Below the pieces are notes generated by a model that worked only from the letters and a program-made list of their open reading frames with translations, did no database searches and was not told where the DNA came from. DNA of 45,378 nucleotides, taken from Lachnospiraceae bacterium (GTDB lineage: Bacteria > Bacillota > Clostridia > Lachnospirales > Lachnospiraceae). This document shows, piece after piece, positions 9,320 through 17,491 of the stretch. The position numbers and the translations under genes are program-made. How positions within the stretch are numbered: the first letter of the stretch is position 1; every line of letters begins with the position of its first letter. The DNA is taken from contig JAFLTD010000012.1 of NCBI GenBank assembly GCA_022510625.1, positions 1 through 45,378 of the forward strand. The letters run 5' to 3'.

Positions 9320-9841
9320 TTATACTACATTCAATTCTTTTAACCTAATACCACGCACACCTCTTCTTAGCATACTCTCGATGGCATCCAGTCTGACAAT
9401 CAGATATGGATGTGTAAATCCGGCAATCCTAAAAATCGGCTTCCCCGCAACTGCATCTCTACGCAATACAATCTCAAGTAATTCCGTTCCTCCACGGCTT
9501 TTCTTCGTCTGATCCGACAGGCATTCTACTTCCTCCACAAAAGGCATAAAATAGGTCGCATGTATCTCTCGATCCGCTTCAAGCAGATAAATGGTCTTAA
9601 ATATCGTCTGTGGAGTATACATTTCTATCACATCCGCCATCTCTCTACTGACCATAAGAAAAGGCTCTGTCAGTATATCAGGGAAGAACACCTCCCTCGG
9701 TGTTTTCATATCTACCACGCAGCAATTCGGAATTTTATATGCATCTTCCCGATTTGCATACCGAAAATCAACCGCCTTGTTTATATTGATTCCATACGGT
9801 ATATGATTTCCCGTATCCGTTTCTACCAAAAAAAATCTCAT
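9320..9841 (-). CDS. Imm11/DUF1629-like adaptor upstream of PAAR-hydrolase
   Basis: 173 residues, soluble. The C-terminal third (PIFRIAGF...IVRLDAIESMLRRGVRGIRL) has the layout of the Imm11/DUF1629 family, whose members end in a G-(x)-I-F-R element and a helix before a G-I/F strand. It is a clear paralog of the 179-aa protein at 21.7-22.2 kb: both share '(I/D)MY.P..I.K.I.LL.A', '(F/L)P..EE.(E/Q)CL', 'IFR(I/L)(A/G)GF' and 'RLD..ES.L.R.V(R/K)GI.L.EL'. Each copy sits directly upstream of a PAAR-like gene, so a loading chaperone or adaptor role for the spike tip is more likely than classical immunity. That reading is inference. Confidence 0.65.
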   Translation of the reverse strand: MRFFLVETDTGNHIPYGININKAVDFRYANREDAYKIPNCCVVDMKTPREVFFPDILTEPFLMVSREMADVIEMYTPQTIFKTIYLLEADREIHATYFMPFVEEVECLSDQTKKSRGGTELLEIVLRRDAVAGKPIFRIAGFTHPYLIVRLDAIESMLRRGVRGIRLKELNVV

Positions 9842-9879
9842 ATTCTTCCTATGTCGTACAACATTATGTAGTAAACCTT

Positions 9880-10293
9880 CTACTTTATCTTCATAAACGC
9901 TTCAAACATATCCGTCATGTCCAACGGATTCTTCTTACTGCTGCCAACATTCCCGCTCTGCTTTTTTGTTTGATTTTCCTGAAACGAAAAACCAAAATAT
10001 CTTTCCATATTCTTTGTAAATTGACCTATGTCCATTCCCTGAACATTTCCGGAGGCTTTCTCCGTTTGGCTACCGAAGACTTTTTTCTTATTTCTCTTTG
10101 CATCGTATTCTTTTCTTTTCTCGGCATCGCTCAAAGTCTCATAGGCCTCTACTACAGCCTTAAATTTTGCTTCCGTTGCAGGGTTATCCGGATTCAGATC
10201 AGGGTGGTATTTCTTAGCCTGTTTCCGGTATGCATGCTTAATCTGCTCATCCTCTGCCGTTTCCGGTACGCCCAGCACCTCATAATAATTCAT
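9880..10293 (-). CDS. J-domain (DnaJ-like) protein of the CIS operon
   Basis: About 137 residues. The ATG at 10293 is chosen over one 33 bp upstream because AAAGGAG lies six bases ahead of it and the J domain begins immediately (MNYYEVLGV). Residues 1-65 are a complete J domain with the HPD motif (KYHPDLNP). There is no zinc finger or substrate-binding domain. The rest is a polar linker with a Met-rich end. J domains stimulate DnaK ATPase. Placement between the tube genes and the PAAR-hydrolase gene suggests recruitment of Hsp70 to fold or keep soluble the tail subunits or a tip cargo. Domain certain, client inferred. Confidence 0.9.
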   Translation of the reverse strand: MNYYEVLGVPETAEDEQIKHAYRKQAKKYHPDLNPDNPATEAKFKAVVEAYETLSDAEKRKEYDAKRNKKKVFGSQTEKASGNVQGMDIGQFTKNMERYFGFSFQENQTKKQSGNVGSSKKNPLDMTDMFEAFMKIK

Positions 10294-10379
10294 GTCAAAC
10301 TCCTTTTTATGAAAGAGCGTATCCAACTACTGTTGCATACGCTCTTGTCTTTGACATCAAGCCACGTCGCGTTGGCTGC

Positions 10380-10805
10380 TTAGGCGGAATATCCGCCCTC
10401 TACCGTCACTGTGCTGATCTTATCCTTCTTCTGCTTGATAACGAGTGTGAAAGTTCCCGTTCCTTCCTCATTGCCGTAGTCTTCCTTGTAGTCAACAACA
10501 AATGCGTTGGGGAAGCAGTATTTTCTTTCCATAACGCCGGCTGCAACATATTCGGCAGTTACTTTTCTGTAGCTGTCCGCTCTTTCTGCCGGAACTACCG
10601 ACCACTGCGCCATTTTTCTCGTGCTGTCAAAAGGATCGCCGTCCACTGCTGTCAGTATCTTGCCTTTAATAGTCATTGTGGCACCGAAATCCTTGGTTCT
10701 TGCATTGGAATCCTGTGGGATATCCGTGGTAATCTTTACGCTCTTAACACATTCTTTGGATATTTCAAACGTTTCTGCGCCTTCAACTTTTACAACAAAT
10801 GCCAT
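10380..10805 (-). CDS. Tail-tube (Hcp/gp19-like) protein, copy 2
   Basis: 141 residues, mostly predicted beta strand. It is a paralog of the neighbouring 143-aa protein: shared features are SVKI/SVIF near the start, DSNAR(T/A)(K/T)D(F/Y)G, (W)SVVPAERADSYR, a (C/F)xxPNAFVV(D/E)Y element and the ending V(E/K)(V/I)EGGY. Size, beta content and position next to a sheath-like gene match the inner tube proteins of contractile systems, which stack as hexameric rings. A strong GGAGGAAAAAGACA-type leader precedes the start. It lies last of the pair, 14 bp after its paralog. A Rho-independent terminator is not obvious before the J-domain gene. Assignment rests on fold-like pattern and context rather than strong sequence identity. 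Confidence 0.6.
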   Translation of the reverse strand: MAFVVKVEGAETFEISKECVKSVKITTDIPQDSNARTKDFGATMTIKGKILTAVDGDPFDSTRKMAQWSVVPAERADSYRKVTAEYVAAGVMERKYCFPNAFVVDYKEDYGNEEGTGTFTLVIKQKKDKISTVTVEGGYSA

Positions 10806-10819
10806 TGTCTTTTTCCTCC

Positions 10820-11251
10820 TTATTCTCCTGCATATCCACCTTCAATTTTGACCTTGTCGTTCTCATCCTTTTTCTGCTTTACATGCAGATAGAAGGTTCC
10901 GACACCTGTTTCATCATCCATTTCTTCCGAGTACTCCATTACGAAAGCATTCGGTACTTCAAATTTACGAACTACCTGACCGGCTGAGATAACCTCTACC
11001 GTTGCATTGCGGTAACAGTCTGCTCTCTCTGACGGAACTACCGACCATTTGGACAGTCCCAGCGTACCATCGCTGCCTTCTCCTCCAAGCTTGTAGAGCA
11101 TCTTTCCCCATATTTTCATGGAAACTCCGTAATCTGTTGCTCTGGCATTGGAATCAGCCGGTGATTCCGAACCAAAAATCACACTTTTGATGCTCTTTTC
11201 GTCCAGAGCAATCTGCTCTGCCCCTCCTGTTACATTCAACCTGAAACCCAT
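10820..11251 (-). CDS. Tail-tube (Hcp/gp19-like) protein, copy 1
   Basis: 143 residues, immediately downstream of the sheath-like gene (20-bp gap with GGAGGAAG as ribosome site). Beta-rich, with no signal peptide. Motifs shared with the second copy include ADSNARATDYG, WSVVPSERADCYR and PNAFVMEY. Tube proteins form the inner hollow tube ejected on sheath contraction. Presence of two diverged copies resembles systems in which one copy makes the bulk tube and another an initiator ring next to the VgrG spike. The strong ribosome sites suggest high expression, as expected for a structural polymer. Function inferred from size, pattern and neighbours. Confidence 0.6.
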   Translation of the reverse strand: MGFRLNVTGGAEQIALDEKSIKSVIFGSESPADSNARATDYGVSMKIWGKMLYKLGGEGSDGTLGLSKWSVVPSERADCYRNATVEVISAGQVVRKFEVPNAFVMEYSEEMDDETGVGTFYLHVKQKKDENDKVKIEGGYAGE

Positions 11252-11271
11252 TTTTCTTCCTCCTTTTCTTT

Positions 11272-13452
11272 TTACATTGCTCTGTTATTTGAATTAAGAC
11301 GGTTAATCTCAATTTCCAGATTTTTAACATTGCCGTTAAAGGTTATGTTCAGAACACAATAACCGTTGGCTTCATCAATTTCATACTGTACATCATCCCC
11401 TGCGCCCAGAATTGCGTTGACGCAGCCTTTCTTTTCTCCCCATTTGCTCTTCTGGCTCGACGGATTATTCGAGAAGAACTGGACAATGTTTTCCTGCTTG
11501 TAATCGCTGGTCGCATGGCGCAGAACTCTCTCGATGTAAGTAGTCACCTGCGTTTTATAAATAGGCTCATATACCTTGCCATCGCTCATCAGGTTTCTTG
11601 CCTTATAAACCATGATATTATGCACATTTTCTGAATCCAGCACGGCATTTTCCGATGAGAACACGAAACCGAAGCTTCTTCTGTTAATCTCATTTTTGAT
11701 GGAATTGGTAAAACCGGTGATTTCCTTAGCCATTACTGTATGTACTCTGAGAGGATGGTCTCCGGCCTCAATATCGAATCTGACTCCGGGCATCTCCTCA
11801 TCGACGTTTTTCTTGAATTTCTCCTTCAGGTATTCCGGACACTGATATGCTGCCACGAGTCCTGCCGCAATGTATGCAGCACCTATATAGACACCGTCTA
11901 TCCACAGCTTCATAATATCTTCTTTTTCCTTGGATAATTCCGCCATATCGTTCTCATTTAACATCATGCGCTTATCCAGTATCACGCCGGATTTTTCCTT
12001 TGGTATAATCGTAAAGTTCGGAATACACGGGATTGCGAATTCACTGTACGCCTTACCGGTCAGGGAACTGCAACGTTCCTCGAACTTCGTTATTCCCTCG
12101 GTTGCCATATAATTGAAAGTAGTCTTGTCCCCGGTCTCATAACTGAAGAAGCACTGCACGGAATAGTCTTTCAGTACATCCAGGAGTCGTACCAGAGCCT
12201 CCACACTGTTGACACCGGTCTTCTCCGTGTTCTCATTACCTTTAAAGCGCTGCCTTGTCAGTTTGATATTGGAATTCTGATCCAGAGAAACAGACGGAAC
12301 GATTCCATACCATATTGCATTATCAAAATCATTCTTGGCATTCACCGTGTTCAAGAACGCGATCAGTCTCGGCAGATTATTGCTCTTGACCAACATGTCA
12401 TTAGACACATTGGTGATAAGCATGGTCGGCTTCATACCTTTTAAGTTCGCTGGATACTGCTCAAAGAACGCCCATACTCCCAGAATTTTCTCGATTAATG
12501 GCTTCACGACCTTAATAAAATCATCTTTGGCCGTCTTATAGAACTCCAGATAGGAGTTATAATTGTTTACTTCCTGCTTAATATCAATACTGCTTACCAT
12601 AGTGGAGGCCAATGGACAATAGGTTCTTGTGACTAACGCTTTCACATAATCGCTACTCTCCTCATTCAGGGCCTCATAATCTTCCTCCAACGCGGCTATC
12701 AATCCCGCATTCACATTATCGTCTACCACCATGAGCTCGGCTGTCTCCGGTTTAGGAGATTCCAACACTTTAAGCTCGCCCTTTTCATCCATGCTAAGCA
12801 CTCCGAGCGCCAACGGAACATTATCTTTCTTTTCTTCAGCCTCCCCTAAGAGCAACCTTGTTTTAATGTCCTCTATCGCAAGCGGAAGCATGGCAAGCAC
12901 ATTATTGTAATTGGCACTCGCCTCTTCAAACATGACATTCAGCTTATCCGCGATATCTAGCTTGTGCGGATCACCGTCCTCCAGTTCCGCATAGGTCTTG
13001 TAAGTGTACTGGAGTTCTTTACGATTTTGTTTGATATCTTCCATGACCTTCTTAGGTGAAATCATATCTGTCAGCTTATCGAACTGAAAATCTACATTGA
13101 TGATGCTCTGTGAGCGCTTTGCCTCTACAAGAGACATCAACATCTTTAGGAAGTCATTCTGCTTGTTCAGATAGATAGGTGTAAGCATGTCCTCCGGGAT
13201 TGTTTCCGGTTTCTCCAGCGTGTACATAATCTTCTGATTATTGGCGTTAAAGAAGGAATATACCACCGGCTCAAATTTGGTGATAAAATCATCAAAACTC
13301 CGCACCAGAAGCGCCTCGTTCATCTCCTTGATCTTCTCGTCACTAAGGCTGTCAATCCCTCTTACGTCGCCTACCAGTGTCAGCAGATCCGGTTTCTCAG
13401 GATTGATCTCCTCAAATAATAATGCCCTGTTTGTCTGATTGATTATACTCAT
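11272..13452 (-). CDS. Contractile sheath-like protein (TssB/TssC-like, single large chain)
   Basis: 726 residues, soluble. The first ~200 residues contain a TssB-like pattern (a 'VDFQFDKLTDMISPKKVMEDI...R.EL' block followed by helices), and the remaining ~500 have TssC-like features: an 'ALVTRTYCPLAS...DI' segment, 'AIWYGIVPSVSLD', a central alpha/beta core and a beta-strand C-terminus (EANGYCVLNITFNGNVKNLEIEI) such as sheath subunits use for intersubunit strand exchange. It lies directly before two tube-like genes, the usual sheath-tube order. Canonical type VI systems encode the two parts as separate genes, so a single chain would be unusual. Sequence similarity is weak by eye. The call depends on order and architecture. 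Confidence 0.55.
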   Translation of the reverse strand: MSIINQTNRALLFEEINPEKPDLLTLVGDVRGIDSLSDEKIKEMNEALLVRSFDDFITKFEPVVYSFFNANNQKIMYTLEKPETIPEDMLTPIYLNKQNDFLKMLMSLVEAKRSQSIINVDFQFDKLTDMISPKKVMEDIKQNRKELQYTYKTYAELEDGDPHKLDIADKLNVMFEEASANYNNVLAMLPLAIEDIKTRLLLGEAEEKKDNVPLALGVLSMDEKGELKVLESPKPETAELMVVDDNVNAGLIAALEEDYEALNEESSDYVKALVTRTYCPLASTMVSSIDIKQEVNNYNSYLEFYKTAKDDFIKVVKPLIEKILGVWAFFEQYPANLKGMKPTMLITNVSNDMLVKSNNLPRLIAFLNTVNAKNDFDNAIWYGIVPSVSLDQNSNIKLTRQRFKGNENTEKTGVNSVEALVRLLDVLKDYSVQCFFSYETGDKTTFNYMATEGITKFEERCSSLTGKAYSEFAIPCIPNFTIIPKEKSGVILDKRMMLNENDMAELSKEKEDIMKLWIDGVYIGAAYIAAGLVAAYQCPEYLKEKFKKNVDEEMPGVRFDIEAGDHPLRVHTVMAKEITGFTNSIKNEINRRSFGFVFSSENAVLDSENVHNIMVYKARNLMSDGKVYEPIYKTQVTTYIERVLRHATSDYKQENIVQFFSNNPSSQKSKWGEKKGCVNAILGAGDDVQYEIDEANGYCVLNITFNGNVKNLEIEINRLNSNNRAM

Positions 13453-13463
13453 TCTTATCCTCC

Positions 13464-15233
13464 CTATCTTTCATTTGGTTTTAAGTCTTTATAATGCATC
13501 TCTATTTCTGTATCTTCCTCATCAAAAATAAAGGTGACTTTTTCATGGTAATATAAATAATACGAATGGTTTTTAATGAGAAGCTCACGCCCCATCAAGG
13601 CAGTGGCTTTACTGCTGTTCTTGATAATAAGGCTTTTGTCATCTCCCGGCTTTATGATGATCCGTTCCGCTCCTTTGAGATTCAACGGAAGATTACACGT
13701 ATCCAATATCCATTCCAGTGTTATCATCTCACGGTTGCACCTGGCAAACAGATTGATACTTTCCGGCGGACAATCGATATCATCTTTGTTATGAATAACG
13801 AAAATCTGTACTTTCCCAAAGAAATTGTTCTTATGTTCAGTATTTTGCTTCTCCAATACCCTGCTATCATTGACGATATGCTTCCTGTTGCCGGCTTTGC
13901 GCTGCTTTCTCCATGAAATGAAGAACAATAATACTAACGCGGCAATAAAGAAGATGATGACTGACCAGAAAAACCAGTCGGTCTCCGGCGGTTCCTCTAT
14001 CACAACAGGGACTACAATCTCTTCTTCTATAGAAGTGTCACCGTAATAGTCTGCATACAGACCATCAAAACTCACTTCAAGCTTTGCGGCACTATCATGT
14101 ATATATTGCTTTTGAATATAGATCTTTCCATCGGTTAAACGATAATCCTGCTCATTGTTATCCAGGTATACAGTTACTCCGCCTTCTCTTAAGGAACCTT
14201 CCAGGAGGCTCTTGCCATCCGGATTAACTATATCCAGCCATATTTCGGCAGTCTGTGTCTCTTCCCTGTAAGTATGTCCCACACTGATTGAAAAGTCATA
14301 TTCTGCCGTTAAATAGGCACTGACGTCCATTTCCTGTTCTGATGACATCCGAATTTCTACATCATCTGAAATCGGATTCACAAGCTCTATGACTGTATAA
14401 GACCGGCCTTTTGACACATTAATCCTGCCTGCTTCACCATTGACTGTCATATTATCATTCTGTTGCTTGCCTAACAGAACTATCTTAGCCTTATCCATAA
14501 GACAGTCCGGAAGTTTGACGGTTAGTTCTACCTCTGTATCATTTACTTTGCCGACATGTCTTTCGCTCAGTCCCCACTCATCAAAGAGATATTCTTCCGT
14601 GAAATGCTCTAACGCACTTCCGTCCGCCAGATCATAAACCTTTCCGCCTGTAGTTTCGGCAGCACGATACACGGTATATCCTTCTTCAATACGTGCTCCT
14701 AACGCTATTACATCTATGATAATTCCTTGTTCCTTGGCAAGTTCTACTGCCTGCTCAAACAGTGAGTGCGTTTCCTCAGTTCCCTCTTCAGAATCCATCA
14801 TGATTTCCCCATCTGAGATCAAGATAATCCGCTTTTGATCCCCACTATCTTTAAATAATTGCAAGGCCTCCGTAAGCCCGCTACCTGCATTGCCGTAATG
14901 GGCATATTCCAATCCTTGTAGCGCCGCCTCTATCATTTCATAGTTGCTGCCTACGGGAATACTCGCACAAACCTCATTATCGAAGGCAATCATTCCGATT
15001 CGATAGTTTCGGGGCACAATGGCATAGATGCTTTCTATAAAATCAAACGTATTATACCGACTGTCCACATCTTCCATGGATTTGCTGCAATCCAGAACTA
15101 CTACAATCTCCTTGTCTTCTCCGAGTTCTCTCGCAGAGGGCTCAATATATATATACATGAACATTAAAAAAGCCAATATAAAAGATATATTTCTAGGTTT
15201 CACCCAACCTTTACCTAATCTCAATTTTGCCAT
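13464..15233 (-). CDS. Membrane VWA protein with C-terminal FHA-like domain, first gene of CIS operon
   Basis: About 589 residues from ATG 15233. A GTG at 15269 gives 12 more codons, but it touches the -10 element proposed here, so ATG 15233 is preferred. An N-terminal hydrophobic helix (~15-30) is followed by a VWA domain (~40-210) with an intact MIDAS DCSKS and ILISDGE, then beta-sandwich domains, a second membrane helix (~425-445) and a cytoplasmic C-terminal FHA-like fold (~490-589: IIIKPGDD, SLIIKNSS). Two membrane helices place the VWA part outside. It begins the operon, 11 bp ahead of the sheath gene. A role in anchoring or sensing contact and relaying it to the FHA/PP2C circuit is plausible but inferred. 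Confidence 0.8.
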   Translation of the reverse strand: MAKLRLGKGWVKPRNISFILAFLMFMYIYIEPSARELGEDKEIVVVLDCSKSMEDVDSRYNTFDFIESIYAIVPRNYRIGMIAFDNEVCASIPVGSNYEMIEAALQGLEYAHYGNAGSGLTEALQLFKDSGDQKRIILISDGEIMMDSEEGTEETHSLFEQAVELAKEQGIIIDVIALGARIEEGYTVYRAAETTGGKVYDLADGSALEHFTEEYLFDEWGLSERHVGKVNDTEVELTVKLPDCLMDKAKIVLLGKQQNDNMTVNGEAGRINVSKGRSYTVIELVNPISDDVEIRMSSEQEMDVSAYLTAEYDFSISVGHTYREETQTAEIWLDIVNPDGKSLLEGSLREGGVTVYLDNNEQDYRLTDGKIYIQKQYIHDSAAKLEVSFDGLYADYYGDTSIEEEIVVPVVIEEPPETDWFFWSVIIFFIAALVLLFFISWRKQRKAGNRKHIVNDSRVLEKQNTEHKNNFFGKVQIFVIHNKDDIDCPPESINLFARCNREMITLEWILDTCNLPLNLKGAERIIIKPGDDKSLIIKNSSKATALMGRELLIKNHSYYLYYHEKVTFIFDEEDTEIEMHYKDLKPNER

Positions 15234-15269
15234 TGCCCTTTCATGCTTTATTAGTCCTTCTTTTTTCAC

Positions 15270-15297
15270 ATGTTAGCAAAAAATGGAAATATAACAA
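15270..15297 (-). promoter_or_regulatory. Promoter of the CIS structural operon
   Basis: Reading on the minus strand, TTGTTA at 15297-15292 is followed by a 16-bp spacer and TAACAT at 15275-15270. The -35 begins exactly 7 bp after the proximal copy of the tandem operator motif. The agrB promoter has the same 7-bp offset and 16-bp spacer. The -10 is weak, as expected for an activator-dependent promoter. Confidence 0.5.
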
Positions 15298-15304
15298 TAC
15301 GATT

Positions 15305-15337
15305 TGCATATTCGACAACTTTTGTGCATAATCGACA
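15305..15337 (-). promoter_or_regulatory. Tandem LytTR-type operator upstream of the CIS operon
   Basis: On the plus strand TGCATATTCGAC at 15305-15316 is repeated as TGCATAATCGAC at 15325-15336, an exact 20-bp period. The same TGCA...(T/A)(C/T)GAC motif with 20-bp period occurs before agrB (26431-26463) and before the LytTR regulator (28691-28723). LytTR regulators bind two direct repeats about two helical turns apart next to the -35. Binding by either regulator of this window is inferred. Confidence 0.55.
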
Positions 15338-15392
15338 GAAAAAAAGAGGGGACAAATCGATCTCAAACCAGAATGCCGCAATACAGGTTAAT

Positions 15393-15434
15393 TTAAAAAA
15401 AATAAGAGTGCAAATAACTAACTTTTGCACCCTT
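15393..15434 (-). terminator. Rho-independent terminator after the toxin cassette
   Basis: On the minus strand a hairpin with arms AAGGGTGCAAA and TTTGCACTCTT (15434-15404) is followed by a run of T (15402-15393). It ends the spike/effector operon after the 109-aa gene and insulates the CIS operon promoter downstream. Confidence 0.85.
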
Positions 15435-15483
15435 ATCCAATAAATCTTATAATCAAAAATCTACTTACAAATGCCTAAAACTA

Positions 15484-15813
15484 CTAAGCATTTACTTTTC
15501 TTTTTCTTGAATACCTCGATGTCTTATTAACATCGTTAACAGCATATCCTGAAACATTGTCATTTTCATTCAACTGTTCGTAAGCCCGTTGGGCCCATGT
15601 CTTATTTGACGTATGAGCTGCAATCTCAGCATTTCTATCAAAAATCTGGTCAATTTTACTACGTTTAACCAAAATCGCAGCCAAGTCACCTGGCACCTTA
15701 TATTTTGAAACAAGTATATTCTGTATAGAAGCTAATGCTGTTTCCTTCAACATAGAGTCTTTTTTCTTCAATGATACCATTATTCCCTTCATATAATTTC
15801 CCTTTCTATCCAT
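15484..15813 (-). CDS. Small partner of DUF3990 protein (possible antitoxin or immunity)
   Basis: 109 residues as the longest frame. An internal ATG (MKGIM, about codon 8) is an equally plausible start because the first codons overlap the end region of the upstream gene by only a few bases of spacing. Basic, helical, with no membrane segment. Residues ~20-70 look like a compact helical domain and the C-terminus is Arg/Lys-rich. I do not recognise the family. It follows the DUF3990 gene by 6 bp and is the last gene before a strong terminator. DUF3990 genes are commonly paired with a small partner (often DUF3791), so an antitoxin or immunity role is reasonable, though the sequence does not show a clear DUF3791 match. 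Confidence 0.6.
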   Translation of the reverse strand: MDRKGNYMKGIMVSLKKKDSMLKETALASIQNILVSKYKVPGDLAAILVKRSKIDQIFDRNAEIAAHTSNKTWAQRAYEQLNENDNVSGYAVNDVNKTSRYSRKRKVNA

Positions 15814-15819
15814 TATGTG

Positions 15820-16413
15820 CTACCCCATATTTATTATACGCGGATTTTGTAAGTATTTCAATGAACGGTCGGTATGAAATGAATATTGTTTTGCATCCGG
15901 ATTCACATTACCTTCATTGATTGAGTTAATCAATTCAAGAATATCTTTTCTACATGTCATAAACGGCATTCTTAAATTATTAATGTCACCCAAAATTAGA
16001 TCTATTTTGTCAGTAATAGAAGATATTCCAGCATCGGCAGGTGTATCAACCACCACATCATACTTATAATCAAGATTATGTAATTGATTTGGAAAAAAAG
16101 AATTCATCAAATCAAATTTTTCCAGTCCTATACGATTAAATGCGACAAACATTCTCCATTCATCAGTGATGTTGTCAAAATTCCTTATATTAAGATTTTT
16201 CTTTGCCTTTTCCTCATCGAAATACATTTCAATCACAACCGGTTTGTGCGGAGCAAACGTCATCGTTCTGGCCCTCTCATCTGCAAAATCTTTATTTCGC
16301 GACAAATAAAAACCTCTTGCATTATCAGTAAAACGGTCACATTTGCTGAAATCAACACCATTAGTTATGATATTCTCGGCACTTAAATTATCAGTTCCAT
16401 GATACAAGAGCAT
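15820..16413 (-). CDS. DUF3990 ADP-ribosyltransferase-like protein
   Basis: 197 residues. The N-terminus LLYHGTDN, then FSKCDRFTDNARGFYLSRNKDFADERA, is the typical DUF3990 signature, a family with an ART-like fold (Y-H-G start, G-F-Y strand). DUF3990 members occur as toxins in toxin-antitoxin pairs and in polymorphic toxin loci. It has no secretion signal and no VgrG or PAAR fusion, so it could be a stand-alone toxin-antitoxin gene or a displaced effector module, since it lies among remnants of VgrG toxins. Base composition is more AT-rich than the core genes. Family call good, activity not shown. Confidence 0.75.
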   Translation of the reverse strand: MLLYHGTDNLSAENIITNGVDFSKCDRFTDNARGFYLSRNKDFADERARTMTFAPHKPVVIEMYFDEEKAKKNLNIRNFDNITDEWRMFVAFNRIGLEKFDLMNSFFPNQLHNLDYKYDVVVDTPADAGISSITDKIDLILGDINNLRMPFMTCRKDILELINSINEGNVNPDAKQYSFHTDRSLKYLQNPRIINMG

Positions 16414-16486
16414 TGCCCAATACCCCTCATTTGTATTTTAATCGTACAATAATTTTTTCAAACTATCAACTAAAAACAGTGCAAAT

Positions 16487-16945
16487 TCACAAATTTTTGA
16501 TAAATTTATCCAACACAATAAATCGCTCTGAAATTAGCATATAAAATATTGTATTATATACAACATGAGCACAACTAAATATCAATCCCAACTCAAACAG
16601 ATCATCGGTTTCCTCAGGATCATCCTCAAATGGTCTGTATTGTATGAATTGCTTCCCATATACCACACAAGTCTGGGCAGATGCGTTAAATTCATTATTG
16701 ATGGTAAACCCCGCATCCCCGGTCCCTGTCGGCGGATTGCTCTTTGTACCCTTTGCCGTGATGCCTTTTCCTTTTGCCTCACAATAAGCACGGGCTCTGT
16801 ACATATTGATTTCCAAAGGTACCTGTCCATAGATATTTGCTGCTGCCAGTCTGATGGCTCCGGATGCAATGATCTCCAGTTTCTCCATGCCAGTAAATGC
16901 GACTGCTTTCCCGTCGGAAAGGGCTATCTGGCCGTTACCACCTTA
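16487..16945 (-). pseudogene. Broken duplicate of the VgrG linker region
   Basis: An open stretch (ATG 16888 to stop 16487, 133 codons) repeats the region around residues 400-500 of the 807-aa VgrG: shared are LE(I)xAxGAIRLAA, YGQVPLEINMYRAR, TxSNPPTG, FTINNEFNASAQ and DDPEETxx. Homology continues upstream of the ATG through GGNGQIALSDGKAVA, where a TAA replaces the CAG of the intact gene, and then ends. Downstream of the PEET motif it runs into an unrelated short tail. It has no gp27 or OB-fold part and no toxin domain. It is best read as a leftover of an earlier VgrG C-terminal exchange, not a functional gene. Confidence 0.8.
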
Positions 16946-16980
16946 AAAGTACAGTTGCCCGATAGAAGGTAATAACTATA

Positions 16981-17247
16981 TTATTTTAAAGTATTGAATC
17001 CTTCAATCTTTCCATTTTCAATATTAATCTTATAATTGCGGCCATAAAATTCCGACGCATAAATAACACCATCTTTTATACCTATCTGTTCATAGGGAAG
17101 AAGTTTTTTTAATTGCGGATAGCGAGTGGCTAAATCCTCTGATTGCCAAACTATATTTGCACGAGCATCTAAACAGTAAATATTATTAATCGCCTCACTA
17201 TTAAATGGAATACCAAGCAATACAATATATTTTTGTTTATACTGCAC
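16981..17247 (-). CDS. Orphan immunity-like protein
   Basis: 88 residues from the only ATG (17247). The same frame stays open for about 25 more codons upstream (encoding ...KKHIEINNINYVFEYDIRTVV) without a standard strong start, so the gene may be truncated or use a rare start. It is small, soluble and acidic/aromatic, with motifs LLGIPF, INNIYCLDA and NIVWQSEDL. I do not recognise the family. It lies directly after a severed toxin tail that ends at 17322, the place an immunity gene occupies in polymorphic toxin loci. The immunity function is inferred from that position. Confidence 0.5.
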   Translation of the reverse strand: MQYKQKYIVLLGIPFNSEAINNIYCLDARANIVWQSEDLATRYPQLKKLLPYEQIGIKDGVIYASEFYGRNYKINIENGKIEGFNTLK

Positions 17248-17321
17248 TACAGTACGAATGTCATATTCAAAAACATAATTTATATTATTAATTTCAATAT
17301 GTTTTTTTCGTATTGATACAT

Positions 17322-17485
17322 TTAATTACCTTCCGAAGATCTTTGATTAGTAAAACCTCCGGTTCTTTGACCAATTAAATCATATTGTGTACCACCACCA
17401 GAACCCCATCCATCTAAAGAATTGACTTCACCTACTCTTATATGCGTTCCAGCTTCCAATTCCACATCACACACATATGGATGGA
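17322..17485 (-). pseudogene. Severed C-terminal tail of a lost toxin
   Basis: Between two immunity-like genes the minus strand encodes an open stretch of about 50 codons ending at 17322 with no start codon: it includes ELEAGTHIRVGEV, WGSGGGTQYDLI and a Ser/Gly/Asn-rich end. The aG-strand followed by GGG-x-QY is the kind of ending found in TNT and other ART-like toxin domains. Its frame is open but fused out of frame to the end of the preceding gene. It is most simply the last piece of a displaced toxin module whose immunity gene (16981-17247) still follows it. Exact toxin family is uncertain. Confidence 0.5.
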
Positions 17486-17491
17486 ACGATA

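Noticed and set aside
15267-15269. GTG start for the VWA gene
   Set aside because: It directly follows the proposed -10 element, has no ribosome site, and the in-frame ATG at 15233 gives a normal leaderless-free start.
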